This document shows, piece after piece, positions 13,681 to 26,410 of a DNA stretch of 60,508 bases. The notes beneath the pieces were generated by a model. The model was not told the origin of the DNA. It worked only from the letters and a program-made list of their open reading frames with translations, and did not search any database. This stretch comes from Acanthaster planci (lineage: Eukaryota > Echinodermata > Asteroidea > Valvatida > Acanthasteridae): NCBI RefSeq assembly GCF_001949145.1, contig NW_019091495.1, positions 1,010,311 through 1,070,818 on the forward strand, given 5' to 3'. Positions within the stretch are counted from its first letter, which is position 1. The number at the start of each line of letters is the position of its first letter. The position numbers were made by a program, and so were the translations under genes.

Positions 13681-16600
13681 TGTATATGTTTGTAATCTAT
13701 GTATAATCTTATGTCTATACCTGTATATTAGGTGTAACATCTTCGGCTCCAATGTGTTGTAAGACTCTTTTTTGCGAGGGACGGAAGCGTTTGTATTACA
13801 GTGGAGATCAATCAAATCTTTATAGTGGACAGATGATATGTGTGGCTGCTATTGGTTTTTGTTTATTTTGCTTCTGCCCTTGTGGAAAGTTTCCCTTGTC
13901 AATTGTAATATTCTGTTTCAGTGTTTACTCCCCTCCCCCCAAAAATCTGCAGGCTATTTAACAAGAAGTCTGCTCAAATCCATCAATTCCAAGGTCCGTA
14001 TGGCTCTATGTGTTGTGTTTCAGGACAGGAAATCTCACATGAAAATGTGGAAGGCCTAGCTGGGACCTACAATCCTAAACTAAACAGAATCGTGCTATTC
14101 AGCCGTTGGGACTTGTTGAGGAAAGATGTTTTCCAAATATACAAACCTTTAATCTGGTCTTCATTTTAGCAATCTATTAGACTTTAGTATCAACCAACTC
14201 CTTTATCAGATGCAAACTGGTTTTCATCGAACCCTATGCTTAGTCTATAGCCAAGGCTCGATAAGAGACGAGTGTATCTCATGTGCAAGCTGTCGCTGCG
14301 AACGGACCAGTAGTGAATCAAATTGCGCGTTAGTCTTCTTTCAAGCAGTATGCATACCTCGCGTAGATTTCTGGGACCTTGCCGCGATCTCTTTGACTAA
14401 AGGCTAACCCAAGTTCTACAATCTAATTGACTCACAAGTTCTCATAAGGAGCCTTAGCGCTATGTTCGATCATGTCATGTACATGTATTTAATGTTGGGG
14501 ATGTAGGCAAATACATGTATCGTACATGTATTATGGAATGGCTCTGCCCACACAAAAGTTTCTCCCAACAACGGAGTTACGGTTACCAGACAAAGTAATA
14601 TTGTTTAGGATTGATTTTCTGCCGATTCTGCTCAGCGTCATATAGGGTTAATCTTCTGCTTAGAACTTAAAATATGTCCTGGTGCAAATCCCACTTTGCA
14701 TAGAAAACAGATGCACCGGATATTCATAACGTTTTACAGCGCAGTCATATCCGTTCATTATGTACATTTGTTTCTTGGTTTCTCCGAAATATCCCCGTTT
14801 AGTAGACATTTTCGTATGACGAAGTTGGTTCAGATAGAAAGGTTGCTGTTGTATTAGCAGGAATGGAACGACAGTACGTTGATTAGAACATGAAAAAGAA
14901 ACAATTGAACCAAGTGCTAATAATGGTCAGTGTGTTACCCCATTTAATCCGATTTCTTTCCCCTCAACCCGACAACCATCAGACGTGTCTTTTCTTGGCC
15001 GTATTCGTCCCAGCGTAGGCAATCGGTACACTGGTTTATTCGTCTTCAATTTCCAATCAAACCACAACGGGTGTCGTGAAGGAACTATCTATTCCCAGCT
15101 ATGTTGCTCTGAAGATTAAACGCAAAGTGACTTTTGAAGGAAGTAACTCAACCATGATTTGACAAAATTTGGAATTAATCATGATAAAAAACTTTCATTA
15201 TGCCAGAGGTAGTTTGACTGTATCTGCCCAGCTGTGATTTGTGACAAAATTAAATTTGATTATTGGATTTTTGCATTTGATTTTCTGTAGAGCAAAGCTT
15301 ATGTTGGGTTGTAACATATATTGCGGACGGTTTTCTGCATTGTCATGTTTTGTTTTGATTGTGATTATAAATGTTCCTCATAGACCGACTTCAACTCCAA
15401 AGATAGCAGGGCATGTAATGTTCATGTAATGGGTTGCATTGTGGTAAGTTTTTGTTTTCCAAGGCACGTCATACACCTGTCAGTAATTGAAAAAAAGAGC
15501 CATCGACTGACGTATCAAAGTTGACACGCGACAGCATAATAAGAAATGACGGTATTGGTAAATCTACGTGCTAAATGAATTCTGTACCCCTCAACGTTGA
15601 AATCATTGTACTTATATTATGCACCATATTGTATTTTTGTAAAAGAAATCCAGTTGACTATAAATAGCATTTAATGAGCTTAAATAAAGTGGAATATTAT
15701 ACGAAATATACTTTGCCTGTCGAATTTTTGGTTAATATCTGAGTTCTTGTTACCGACAAAAAAGCGGGGTCTTGAAAGTAAGCAGGTGTTTAGTTGGATT
15801 TTTGTCATAAGAAGATGAAGGAATGTCAAATTTAAAGGGGAGACATAGATGTCCTGGTTGGGGTCGTTAGGGTGTGATTTGCCTTCCATATCACAGGTCT
15901 AATGAAATCTGAAACATGCCCCTTGTACCATCCTGACGTGGCCATGACGCACGCGGGATCAAGGTTGTGGATCCAAAACCATGGCATTATTGTGGCCTAC
16001 AACACAACGAGCCAAAACGAACCGTAGACAACTCCAATTTACTATCTGCACAAAGACAGGATGAGACGGATAAGCAAAATACCTTAACCAAATTAAGATA
16101 ATCACGACCATAAGGGATCCTGTCGAGCGAGCTTTCACTTTACAACTTCAAGAGACTTGGTAAAAAGAAGCCTGGCATCCTCTTACTTTAAGAAGGTTGT
16201 CTTGTCCGAAAATGGCAGCATGTAACAGTGACTTGTAGAAGTATATCGCCTGGTCAGAGAGCCCATCTATTGGCCAGTGACGGATTTATTACCCACGAGA
16301 GGTGCCTCGCAATTGACGGTGAGTCTTTCCTCCGAAACCCACCACCTCACCTGCCACAAATCGAGTCCTTCAAACGAGACGTTTCTAAAACAGTTTAGTG
16401 ACTGATTTCAGTGTTTAACAAGCCTGTATTGACTTGTATTCCTCAGGGCAAGCGCTACCAACCCCCATAACATAAACCAAACTGTCCGTGTGAAACTGCG
16501 GGAACTTTTCAAGCTATTAAATGACAAACTGGCAAATCTTCTCGAGAAAACTGTTTTCGAATGGTACTCCTATTTACAAAAATATATTCTCTTAAAATGT

Positions 16601-16980
16601 GATGAGTGACATCTTGTGCGAAGCTCAGTGAATGGAACACTTTGCATCATGGTATACTGCGGTGGGGATAAAAGTAGGAGGTATCAGAGAAAATTTCCTC
16701 GCACTAAATGATTTTTTGGACAGTTATTTTGCCTGAAGGTCTATTGTTGCATCCCAAAACTTTTATCTACCTGTTCTAGAGTAAAGGTTAGCATGTATCA
16801 CCTGGCGTCAATGTCAAAGAGCTCTTTAGCATATTCGCCGAGCAAAAAGAATTACCTAAGCACAAATGGGTTAGCAGCAATTTATCAGCCATTCATAAAT
16901 ACCTCAGACAGTCTCCCTGTACCCACTCAGAGCGCAACAAAATGAGGGCGTGTTTTCCGTACTCACCGCATACGCGCGCG
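13681..16980. other. Intergenic DNA, no recognisable gene
   Basis: Only short stop-rich frames. Minor features are a cluster of the palindromic octamer TACATGTA between 14476 and 14531, and AATAAA at about 15684. I see no exon with similarity to a known family. Confidence 0.5.
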
Positions 16981-17605
16981 TTTATAATGGAGATCAATTA
17001 CGCGTTTGACGCGGAGCACGCTGAGTACGCGTAGCGATTTCTTCCTTAATGTATGGTCTTTGCGTACACGAAGAACGCGTGCAAGAACCCGCTTGGAAAA
17101 CTTACAACCATCTGTCTTTCTTTTGCCGCTTGGGGGTGCACTTAAACTCGGGGCCGATTCAACAACGTGCAAGTTTGACCGTGTATTAAAGTGCCCGCTG
17201 AGAAGTGATAATGCCCGCTGTGTAAAAACACACGCTGCTACCAGGCCGTTTTCCAATACTCAACTTCGTCTCCGTCTCAGGCTTCGTCCCAGAAACCAAT
17301 CCCCAATTGTGGGCCTGAAGCGTTTAAATCAAATTGGATTACTGTAGTTTTTTTGCTCTCTTGCCTCTTATTTGATGTTTTGTGGCACTATTTAACTAAT
17401 TAGTGCTCTTACAGCTTCAAAGTCAGGCAGTAAAAAAAAAAAAGTTGAAGCCTAAAACGGAGCCGAAGTTGAGAATTGAAAAACGGCCCTGGAATCGAGA
17501 CAGTTATTATTAGTTACAATTATCCTTATTAGTTATGAGACTGTGTGCCAGGCAACACGTAGACCGCGTCACGCGCACACCAAGTCCATTGATCTCCATT
17601 ATAAA
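16981..17605. mobile_element. Inverted-repeat (MITE/foldback-like) element, ~625 bp
   Basis: TTTATAATGGAGATCAAT at 16981-16998 is repeated exactly in inverse orientation at 17588-17605 (18 of 18). Just inside, both ends have CG-rich GCG..TGACGCGG sequence, so the terminal inverted repeat extends imperfectly to about 45 bp. No transposase ORF is visible. A second inverted-repeat element is nested within it. Confidence 0.7.
17241..17492. mobile_element. Nested MITE-like element, ~252 bp
   Basis: The left end (17241 on: CCAGGCCGTTTTCCAATACT, then CAACTTCGTCTCCG) is mirrored by the right end (complement from 17492: CCAGGGCCGTTTTTCAATTC, then TCAACTTCGGCTCCG). The terminal inverted repeats run ~45 bp and end with a GGCTTC-type block. 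Short, AT-rich and non-coding inside. No clear target-site duplication was seen. Confidence 0.75.
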
Positions 17606-17656
17606 GACCAAGTCCATATACAAGGAATATAGGGCCTATCGTAATATGGACGGGAT

Positions 17657-17691
17657 GTTTGGGAAAATGAAAGACTTTCATTTTCCCAAAC
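17657..17691. repeat. Near-perfect 35-bp palindrome
   Basis: Arms GTTTGGGAAAATGAAAG (17657-17673) and its exact complement (17675-17691) flank a single central A at 17674. It lies ~50 bp outside the right end of the 16981-17605 element. Confidence 0.95.
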
Positions 17692-17699
17692 TTAGTAAA

Positions 17700-19306
17700 A
17701 CTTTCGAACAATATCGTTGGAAATCCATCCTATGTTGACTTCTTTTGACTCTCTGATCAAAAGGTATTTATGAATGGGAATAATGTGCTTGGCCGGTCTT
17801 AAACTAACGTTAGACCTTGCTGAGGAGAACGAACACTGACAATGTCCGAGCCGCGGGCGAGGGCATTAGTCACGTCCATTCTCTTGGGCTGGTCTTAAAC
17901 GCACGTTTAAGACCGATTTTTATTCAGCGTGCGTTTTCTGTGGCTGGTTCCCAGCTGATCAGTACTGAACACAAAAATTTGACAAGCAATACCTTTGGTC
18001 TTTTGGCAACCCTATGAAACTTGTCCCAGTCCCACTGTGAGCATGAGTTTCGCGGGCTGCAATTTTCTCCTTTTCTCCATATCTTTGCGGAGTAAATTTC
18101 CACTTCTGTTGGTTTGTTAGATCAGTGTTGTAGTCGAGTTCATGACTTCCGAGTCCTAGTCCACCCCCCAACTCGAGTCTAGCCTCGGACCACTGCAGCG
18201 CTCTGGCTGGTTATATGAACCACACTTGCCCACGTCATTGCCTGTCGTCATCACACCGTCCTTTTTACACTTCAGTGCAAATGTTTAGAGTATTTTAGTT
18301 TTAAATATCGACCATCACTTCGATTAATTATCGCGGCTTTGTGGCGACACCTGTTTCTCTGAAGAAAATACAGTATTAGATATTTGACAATTCAGAATGT
18401 TGAATTTGTCCTACAATATCAGTTTAATTAACGTTGGTGCAATTCATTCAGAGTGACTAGGATTTTGTGATGAAGTTGAAAGCCATTAACGAAACTGAAC
18501 TTTTTGAAAAGCAAACAAGAATCAGAATGATCGAGCAACATGAGTACAATCTTTTAATCTCTGAAACGAATTTTAATTTCAGATGGACAGGAACAGGATA
18601 TTTTTACTTTTTTTTAATTACATGAACTATGCTTGACTTCCTGTGTGAAGTTGTCGAATGCTAGCCCATTTATGAATTCAATTGAATTCAGTTGACCAAA
18701 GGTTCTTGGTCCATGGCTTGGGTAATTAGAATAGTCTTTGACAAGTTCTCGACGATAATTTGAATTTTCTTTAGCGTACTATTTAAGTTTTGTTACCTTA
18801 TTTTTCAAGATCGTCTGCTCGATTTCTCGCCCATATGCTGCTTGGAGCATCCAATGTTGATGTCTCCCAACTCCGTAAGAAATGCATTGTTTGCATATCA
18901 ATTGCAATATTGCTATCAAGAAACATTAATCTCTCGGTTCAGCAGTATAAAGTGTCACTGACTAGATCTTATTAAACTGTGACATTGCGAATTCTATTTC
19001 TAACAACCCTATCAGCTGCCATTGGAGCTCAGAAATAAGTAGTCATACAAAAGAAAAAATCTTTACCAATTACAAAATGAGTAATGCGTCAGGGAAAATG
19101 AATTATCGATCGATGGTTGACGTTATCTGTTTGTGATGGGTTCGACCAGTTGTTTCTGACAACCATGCAGGGACCTCCTACGTCAATACCTGGCTCATTT
19201 CCGGCCGAAGTTGACTATTTAACTCCTTCATTCAAGACTCTCTGCGCAGTGTTGGTGAGTCCGTCATCAGAGGTTGACTTTGCACACTTCGAATCTGCTT
19301 GGGACC
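17700..19306. other. Intergenic / upstream of P450 gene
   Basis: No exon recognised. It contains a short GAGTC/ACTCGAGTC-rich patch at about 18121-18180, which resembles the flank of the 21.7-23.0 kb minisatellite. It also has a perfect 18-bp palindrome, TGAATTCAATTGAATTCA, at 18673-18690. A TATAAAG at 18946-18952 lies ~355 bp before the P450 start codon and is a weak promoter candidate. Confidence 0.4.
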
Positions 19307-22300
19307 ATGGAAACCGCGCTTCACTTAGATTATTCCCTGACATACTTACATAGCTTCAGCTTCGTCTTGAACCTGAGACTCGCTCTTGTCTTTACAGCGA
19401 CTTGGCTAGCAGTTTGGGTGTTACAGGATCAGCTGGGCATTGGTGGCCGAGTCTCTCGTTCAGTTAACTTACCCCCAGGCCCATGGGGCTGGCCTGTGCT
19501 GGGTATCCTACCGTCTCTTGGTGTCACTGCTCCCCACCAGCGGTTAGCGGAGTTCGCTACCAAGTATGGCGGTGTATTCACCTGTTACTTCGGCGGACAT
19601 AGGGTGGTGGTGTTGGGAAACTATGACTGCATTGTTCAGGCGCTTGGCAAGTCTGGGGATGTGTTCAGTGACCGACCAAGACTGACCATGTTCACTGAGG
19701 TGGGCGGAGGAAGAGGTCAGTTTCCATCATTTCTCAAACCTAACTACGGCTGTTTATTAGTTTAGCGGCGGTGCTGTGGGGCTTTACTCACGCCCAAAAC
19801 TGTACCCCGTCCGCCCGTAATCGGCAAGAAAGAAATGTGAATTGTTTAGACTTAACACTTTAAAACATATTAAAGTTCATTGTTTGTTTGTTTGTTTGTT
19901 GGGGTGTTGGGGGTTGTTGTTTGTTTGTTTGTTTGTTTAATGGGTTGTTTGGTTGGTTTGTTGGGGTTGTTTGTTTGTTGGGTTGTTGGGGTTGTTTGTT
20001 TGTTTGTTCGTTTTGATCCTTTTAGAAAATCCAAATATTCGAAAGTGGCAGTCTTTAAAAGGATGCTGTTGAAAGAAAAAGCTATGTATACAAACATTCA
20101 CTGGTTTGGATAAAATTGTTTCTTTGATGCTGTAAAGAACTCGCTAACGAATCCACCGACTTCCCACACTATACTTTGCCATGAGTCAGTTGTACATACC
20201 TTGAATTGTGTTCTTGTCCTCTCGATACAGACGACGCCCCCATTCCCAGTTCAAAGGTTATCGCGCTGAAGTTAACCGACATTTAAAGTTGAGAAGGCAT
20301 TTGCTTTTTTCTTTTTTTTTTCTGTTTGGGACGGGTGAGTGGGGAAATGGGGTGTAACCTATGTCAACAAACTTTATGGGAAAAATAAATGGGGAAAATG
20401 TCTGTTTTATGGGTTGTGGGATTGGTTTACTGTGATGTGACGCTACTGTACGTGAGGCAAGGAGATGTAAATAAACCAAAAACAAAAAAGTCACCGAATT
20501 AGTCTGGAATTGTCAACTTTTGGAGCAAGCCATCCTGTAACACTGGACAAATACAAAGAAGAGCGGAGATTCCGATATGCACCAACAGCTGAGACTTTTG
20601 GGGCTCCGAATGTAATTTCCAATGAAAGGATGTCGAGCAATCATGCATGCCTCCTGACATTTCCCTAAAAGCTTCAACTTTTCAGTCAACTGCTGTAACA
20701 AAAGCGAAAAATATAACGAAGAAAACGTGACATTAAAAATCCAAAAGTGCATTGCCGTAAAATGAGTTATGTCAGTGACCTTTGAAAGGGTGGTCTTTTA
20801 AAAATGCATCTAACCACCCGGTACGTTTGGAGGGTTTGACGACATAGCTAGCGATTTATCACAATTTTCTGTTGTTACTTTTTGTGGTTTCCAAGTTGTA
20901 TTTCCTGTCTGGTTTCCCAGCCCTGAACCGCGAGTTAATAAATTGCACTGGCGCGGTTCGCCCTGAGTTAGCATGTGGTCGTAACCTTTTATTGTTTACT
21001 TAATCACCGTCCCAGTAAAGTTTGATCAGCTGAGGCGCAGCTCACTAATTTGGCGCGAAAACCAGTGTAACCCACACACCTGCACTTGAACTTTGACACT
21101 TGTCATGTACTGTGATCCACTTTTGTCGCTGCTTGCAGTAACCCACGCAGTGCCCACACAGCACAACCGCTGGTTGTGAAACACTTCATGGTGGGAATTC
21201 CATTTACCTTCCAAAATTTGATGGGAAAAATCGTGCCTAAGATAACTTAGAATGGAGGCTGTGATCACGTATCGACGCTCGTGGGCATGATGCCCTAGTT
21301 AGAATTTTCATTTCCCCACAGGTTTCTTTAAGCAGCACACTCCGGCGAGAGTACTGCAGCAGTAGTATAAGGCTACACGGGAAGTCGGTTAAACTTTAAG
21401 CTTTTTCCGAAGTTGCTTGAACCATGGAGCTGTTAAACGGATAGCTCCATGCTTGAACTGAAAGGGGGTTTCATTACACCCACAAGACAAAAAAGGACGT
21501 AACTTCTATATGTAATGCTATAAGAAATGGTCACGTTAATCTGACGATTCAAACTGAAGCCATCCGGCAGCCATCTTACCGTGCCGAATACAAAGGTAAT
21601 ACAAGGACTTCCCCGCCGTCATTCCTGGCATCGATGGTACGCGAGCCACACATGATCACCCAGAGTTGCAGACTCAAGTCACTTGACCTGGACTCGAGTC
21701 ACCGTAGTTGTGACTCGTGACTTGACTTGTAACTATCAGTTGTTGAACTTGTGACTTGACTTAAACTTGCAAAAAATGACTCGTGACTTGACTTGGACTT
21801 GGACATTATGACTTGTTACCAATGCAAATCAGAAAACTATTCGATCTAACTCATTACAGTTTCAAATATAGGTCCATCAACTTACGCCTTGCGTTCTTAC
21901 ACTAATCGTTCGGCTCGCAACTTTTACCTCGGCCTTGTCTGCCCAAGGCCACGTCTGAATCACTTAGCTGCTGTGGTCATTTGGCAGTGTTTATATTTTT
22001 CATCGTTTTTTTCCCCCGCCTTTAAGCTTCGTTTGAGCCTTATATTGAAATATTCATATCAGTTCATGACTCCACTCGGCTTACAATTGAAACAAAATAG
22101 CATCCTGATTTCGAAGGTGGAAATTTCCGCGTCAAATACCACGTTCAGGTGGTTTTAACGTACCTGCAAGACACGCCAATAGAATATTTTAGAACGTGCT
22201 TGGACCAAATGACCTGGACTTGACTTGCCTGTGATCAAATGACTTGTGACTTGACATGGCCGGTGATCAAATGACCTGTGACTTGACTTGGCCGGTGATC

Positions 22301-25300
22301 AAATGACCTGTGACTTGACTTGTACTTGGACCAAATTACTTGTGGCTTGACTTGGTTTGGCTTGTAATTAAATGACCTGTGACTTGACTTGTGCTTTGAC
22401 CAAATGACTTGTGACTTGAATTGACTTGGCCCGTGATCAAATAACTTGTGACTTGACTTGTGCTTGGACCAAATGACCTGGACTTGACTTGCCTGTGATC
22501 AAATGATTTGTGACTTGACTTGGCCGGTGATCAAATGACCTGTGACTTGACTTGTGCTTGGACCAAATGACTTGTGGCTTGACNTGATTTGTGACTTGAC
22601 TTGTGCTTGGACCAAATGACTTGTGGCTTGACTTGACCTGTAATCAAATGACCTGTGACTTGACTTGTGCTTGGACCAAATGACTTGTGACTTGAATTGA
22701 CTTGGCCCGTGATCAAATAACTTGTGACTTGATTTGTGCTTGGACCAAATGACTTGTGACTTGACTTGTGCTTGGACCAAATGACCTGGACTTGACTTGC
22801 CTGTGATCAAATGACTTGTGACTTGACTTGGCCGGTGATCAAATGACCTGTGACTTGACTTGTGCTTGGACCAAATAACTTGTGACTTGACTTGTCGTGT
22901 GATCAAATGACCTGTGACTTGACTTGTGCTTGGACCAAATTACTTGTGACTTGACTTGGACTTACACAAGTGGACTAGTGATCACGTACCTAATGTGGCT
23001 GCCCGTCTCATTAGTCGACACAAGAGCACTGCGAATCCCGATTTGTTTTTATATTATGTTTGTGTCTTGACTCCAGACACTTAATGGATTTTTCTCTAGA
23101 AAATAGCTCAGTTTCGAACAATATTCTGTTTATAGGAGTGGCAGGTGCATACTTTGGCAAGCAATGGAAGGAGCAGAGGGCCTGGACCTTCAACATTCTT
23201 CGTGGTTTGGGACTCGGTAAGGACAACTTTGAGTCCAACATTACTGAGGAGGTGGGTCATCTGTGTGATCGTGTGAACGCCTATCAGAGCGAAGCATTTG
23301 ACCCATGTCTTTCTCTGAACACAGCTGTATCGAACATCATTTGCTCTATTGTGTACGGCACACGCTTTGATTACGACAACACCACATTTAAGCGGTTGCT
23401 GACCCTTCTTCAGGAGAACTTTGAGCTGGTCGGACTGGCTGGAGTGGTCAACTTCTTCCCGGTCCTCAAGCACATTCCTCTGTGCGGCTTTGGTAAGTTC
23501 CTCGCCAACGTCCGGGAGCTCAACTCCTGTCTGTTCTCTAAGTCCATCAGTGACCATCGGCTGACTTTCGACCAAGGTAGAATCCGGGATTTCATCGATG
23601 CCTACCTGAACGAGATGTGTGGGCGCGATAGTGGTGAGAACGAGGTGGGGTCATCCTCGTTTACCGAGGAGAACTTGACCTGGGTCATCGGTGATCTGTT
23701 TGCTGTAGGCACTGAGACCACCGCCCTAACATTGCGCTGGGCCTTGCTGTATATGGTGACACACACTAACGTCCAACAGAAAGTACAGCAGGAATTAGAT
23801 GAGGTAGTCGGGCGTACCCGTTTGCCATCCCTGGAGGAGCGACCCCGTCTTAACTACACCCATGCTGTTATAAACGAGATACAACGTGTCAGATACATAG
23901 CTGCAATAAGTAAGTAACCAATTCTTAGGGCCCACTGGCGTCACAAAAGGGCGGAGCACCACCGGAAAACAGAAAAATAGGGGCGAAAAAAGAAAGAGCG
24001 AAAAAAGGACGGGGGGGTGAATATAACTAATTTGCTTGAAAATACCTCGGAGTTGACCCCTTCCATCCACTGTTGATGGTTTGTTAGATTTCGTATTTTA
24101 GTGGTCTGTCCCCTTCTAGAAACTCCGGGTAACACCCATAGTTTTGTCCCTTACAACGTAACCGCAAAGGATGTTACCAACTTAAATTTAAGTGATAACG
24201 TTTCCAAAGAATAAGTTCCCCGAATGGGATATGGCCTGCGTTAGTTGACATCGCACCTACCGGGTTGAAATGAACCAAAACCTAAGTCTGCCTTGAGGGC
24301 TCTATTTCGCCTGTTCATTTCGGTAACTTAAGTGCAACAGAGACTGTATGTAAAAGCGACTACTTGTGTACATGTAACTATCCTCGGTAGAGGGAACGGC
24401 CTCTTTTGACGAGTCCATTGGAGCTAATTAACGTGGAATTTTTTTCGTCCAAAAGCAACGACTATTTATCATATCCTACCCCTGTACATGCTGAAAAACC
24501 CGGTTTAGTCACTTTACAGCCAGGGCCTCCCCTAGCCAGAAAAAGAAAAAAAAGTTCCAGCCGGCCTCCAACCAGCCTCCAGTCAATTTCCATAGGACTG
24601 TGTACTAAGTGACCCCTTGTGTACAATCTAATGGGTTGTTTACAAAACGGTGCCTTGGGCAGTGGAGCGTTTCTTATCAGTGACAGCTGTCTGGAACTAG
24701 TCAAAGGCCTCTTTCGGCTGTCTTTGAAGTGTTATTTTGGTTGGGGGGTGTTGTAGTGGTGGTGTGGCTTCGCTGGCGAGCCCCCCCTCAAATCGGGATA
24801 GCTTGAGAAAACAGCCCCCACGGTACTGTGATGTACTTTTATTGGTTTGTAAGAGCTGTAGAAGCTAGCGGACAGCCACTGAAGCATTTATATACCTTTA
24901 GGACGGACTCAGGGCTCTGCAACCCTGAGACATGATACGGACTCACCTGGCGACGCCGCTCCCGAGACCGTTAAAAAAACTTCATACAGCGTCGCAGGGT
25001 TAAGCAGAAATAGAAACAATTTCATGTCACAACTTGTATTCTGCCAGAGTGGTTTCTAATTATTTCAAAATTTGTCAGAAACTTGACAAAAAAGCAGTTT
25101 AATACAGACAAAAATTTCGGCCTTTTGTAAGGAAGCAACAAAATGTACTATTTAGTTTGTAGAAAAAATGAATTGAAATCAAAGATTTTCAGTGTTATTC
25201 ATCTCCATGGGAGTGTCAGGCTATTTGCTAATCTTTGTTGGCGTAACTCATCTCAGAGAGCACTTCCAGAATTGCCTTACTTTTTCTTTTCTTTCTTTCT

Positions 25301-26377
25301 TTTTACTCTTGCTTTATTTCATGAAAAAAATGACATTTGAAAAAAATGCACAGTATAGCAACCGGTATAGGTTGAATTTCACTGTAGATTCATACATCAC
25401 AAAAACTATTTTAAAAAAAGGTATGAAAATAAATTTGTAAGAGATTGTATCTAACAAATTACAAGCGTTTAAAAGTGTAATATAGGCAAACGGAAGGTCA
25501 TGAGTTCGTACGATACATAAAAATATACACAAACACGAAGAGTTACAGTATGATACCCGTTAAAAAGAAACTAGAAATGATCTGAGGGAAATCACACAAT
25601 GCAAAACATATCACTCATTATTAACCTGCTTATCCTGCTTATTCAGTAACTTGGTTAGGCTCGGAATGCAACTATTCTTGTATCTGCTCTGCATTTTATA
25701 GTAGTTAAGTGATTTGCATTTCTTAGATTATTGTTCCTGGTAGGAGGGAACCAGTCTCGAAATCAGTTTGAACTAAGGAGTGATGTGCCAAAATTGAGGG
25801 TCAACCTCTCGAGTCTGTGTGATGTTGGGGGAATATTTAATTCGTCACAAATATTCTGATATGAACGAGTCAAGGAATAATCACAGACCAGTATAATTCG
25901 GAAGGCCTTCTTCTGCAATTTCTCCAAACATTCAAGTTGCTTTTTGGTTAGCCCAGAGAACCAAACAGGGGAGGCGTAGTCAATAACATTATTAATAAAC
26001 ACTATTCTGAGGTCACATACCGGTAAACTGCAACGCATCAGCTGCCGTAAAAAGTAAAGTTTACAATTAAACAATTTACACATTGAATTAATCTGGGTAT
26101 CCCATTTGAGATGCTACTGAACATAAATTCCAAGGAGTTTAAGACAACTATATTGGTTAATCGGCAAATTGTCTATGTCAACCTGAGGTTTGACAGGAGG
26201 CCGTTGAAAACAGTCAACAAATTGCACTTTGTTGGATTTAATCCTATGAAATTACTATCTGACCACTGTTTCAGATTGTCAAGTTCACTCTGCGTAATTG
26301 TTGTTCGGTCCATCTCATCAAAAGGGAAAAATAAAGTTAGGTCATTTACATATTTGTACTGAAATATTTCAGCAGTG

Positions 26378-26410
<33 letters not shown>

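Noticed and set aside
19880-20113. Hydrophobic V/C/L/F-rich frame (and a T/N/K/P-rich frame on the other strand)
   Set aside because: Simple TTTG repeat translated; low complexity.
22499-22906. 135-codon frame on the minus strand made of [11 protein letters not shown]-type repeats
   Set aside because: It is only the translation of the TGACTTG minisatellite and spans an undetermined base; it is not a protein gene.
23108-23575. 155-codon frame antisense to P450 exon 2
   Set aside because: Shadow of the true coding exon, whose P450 motifs fix the strand and frame.
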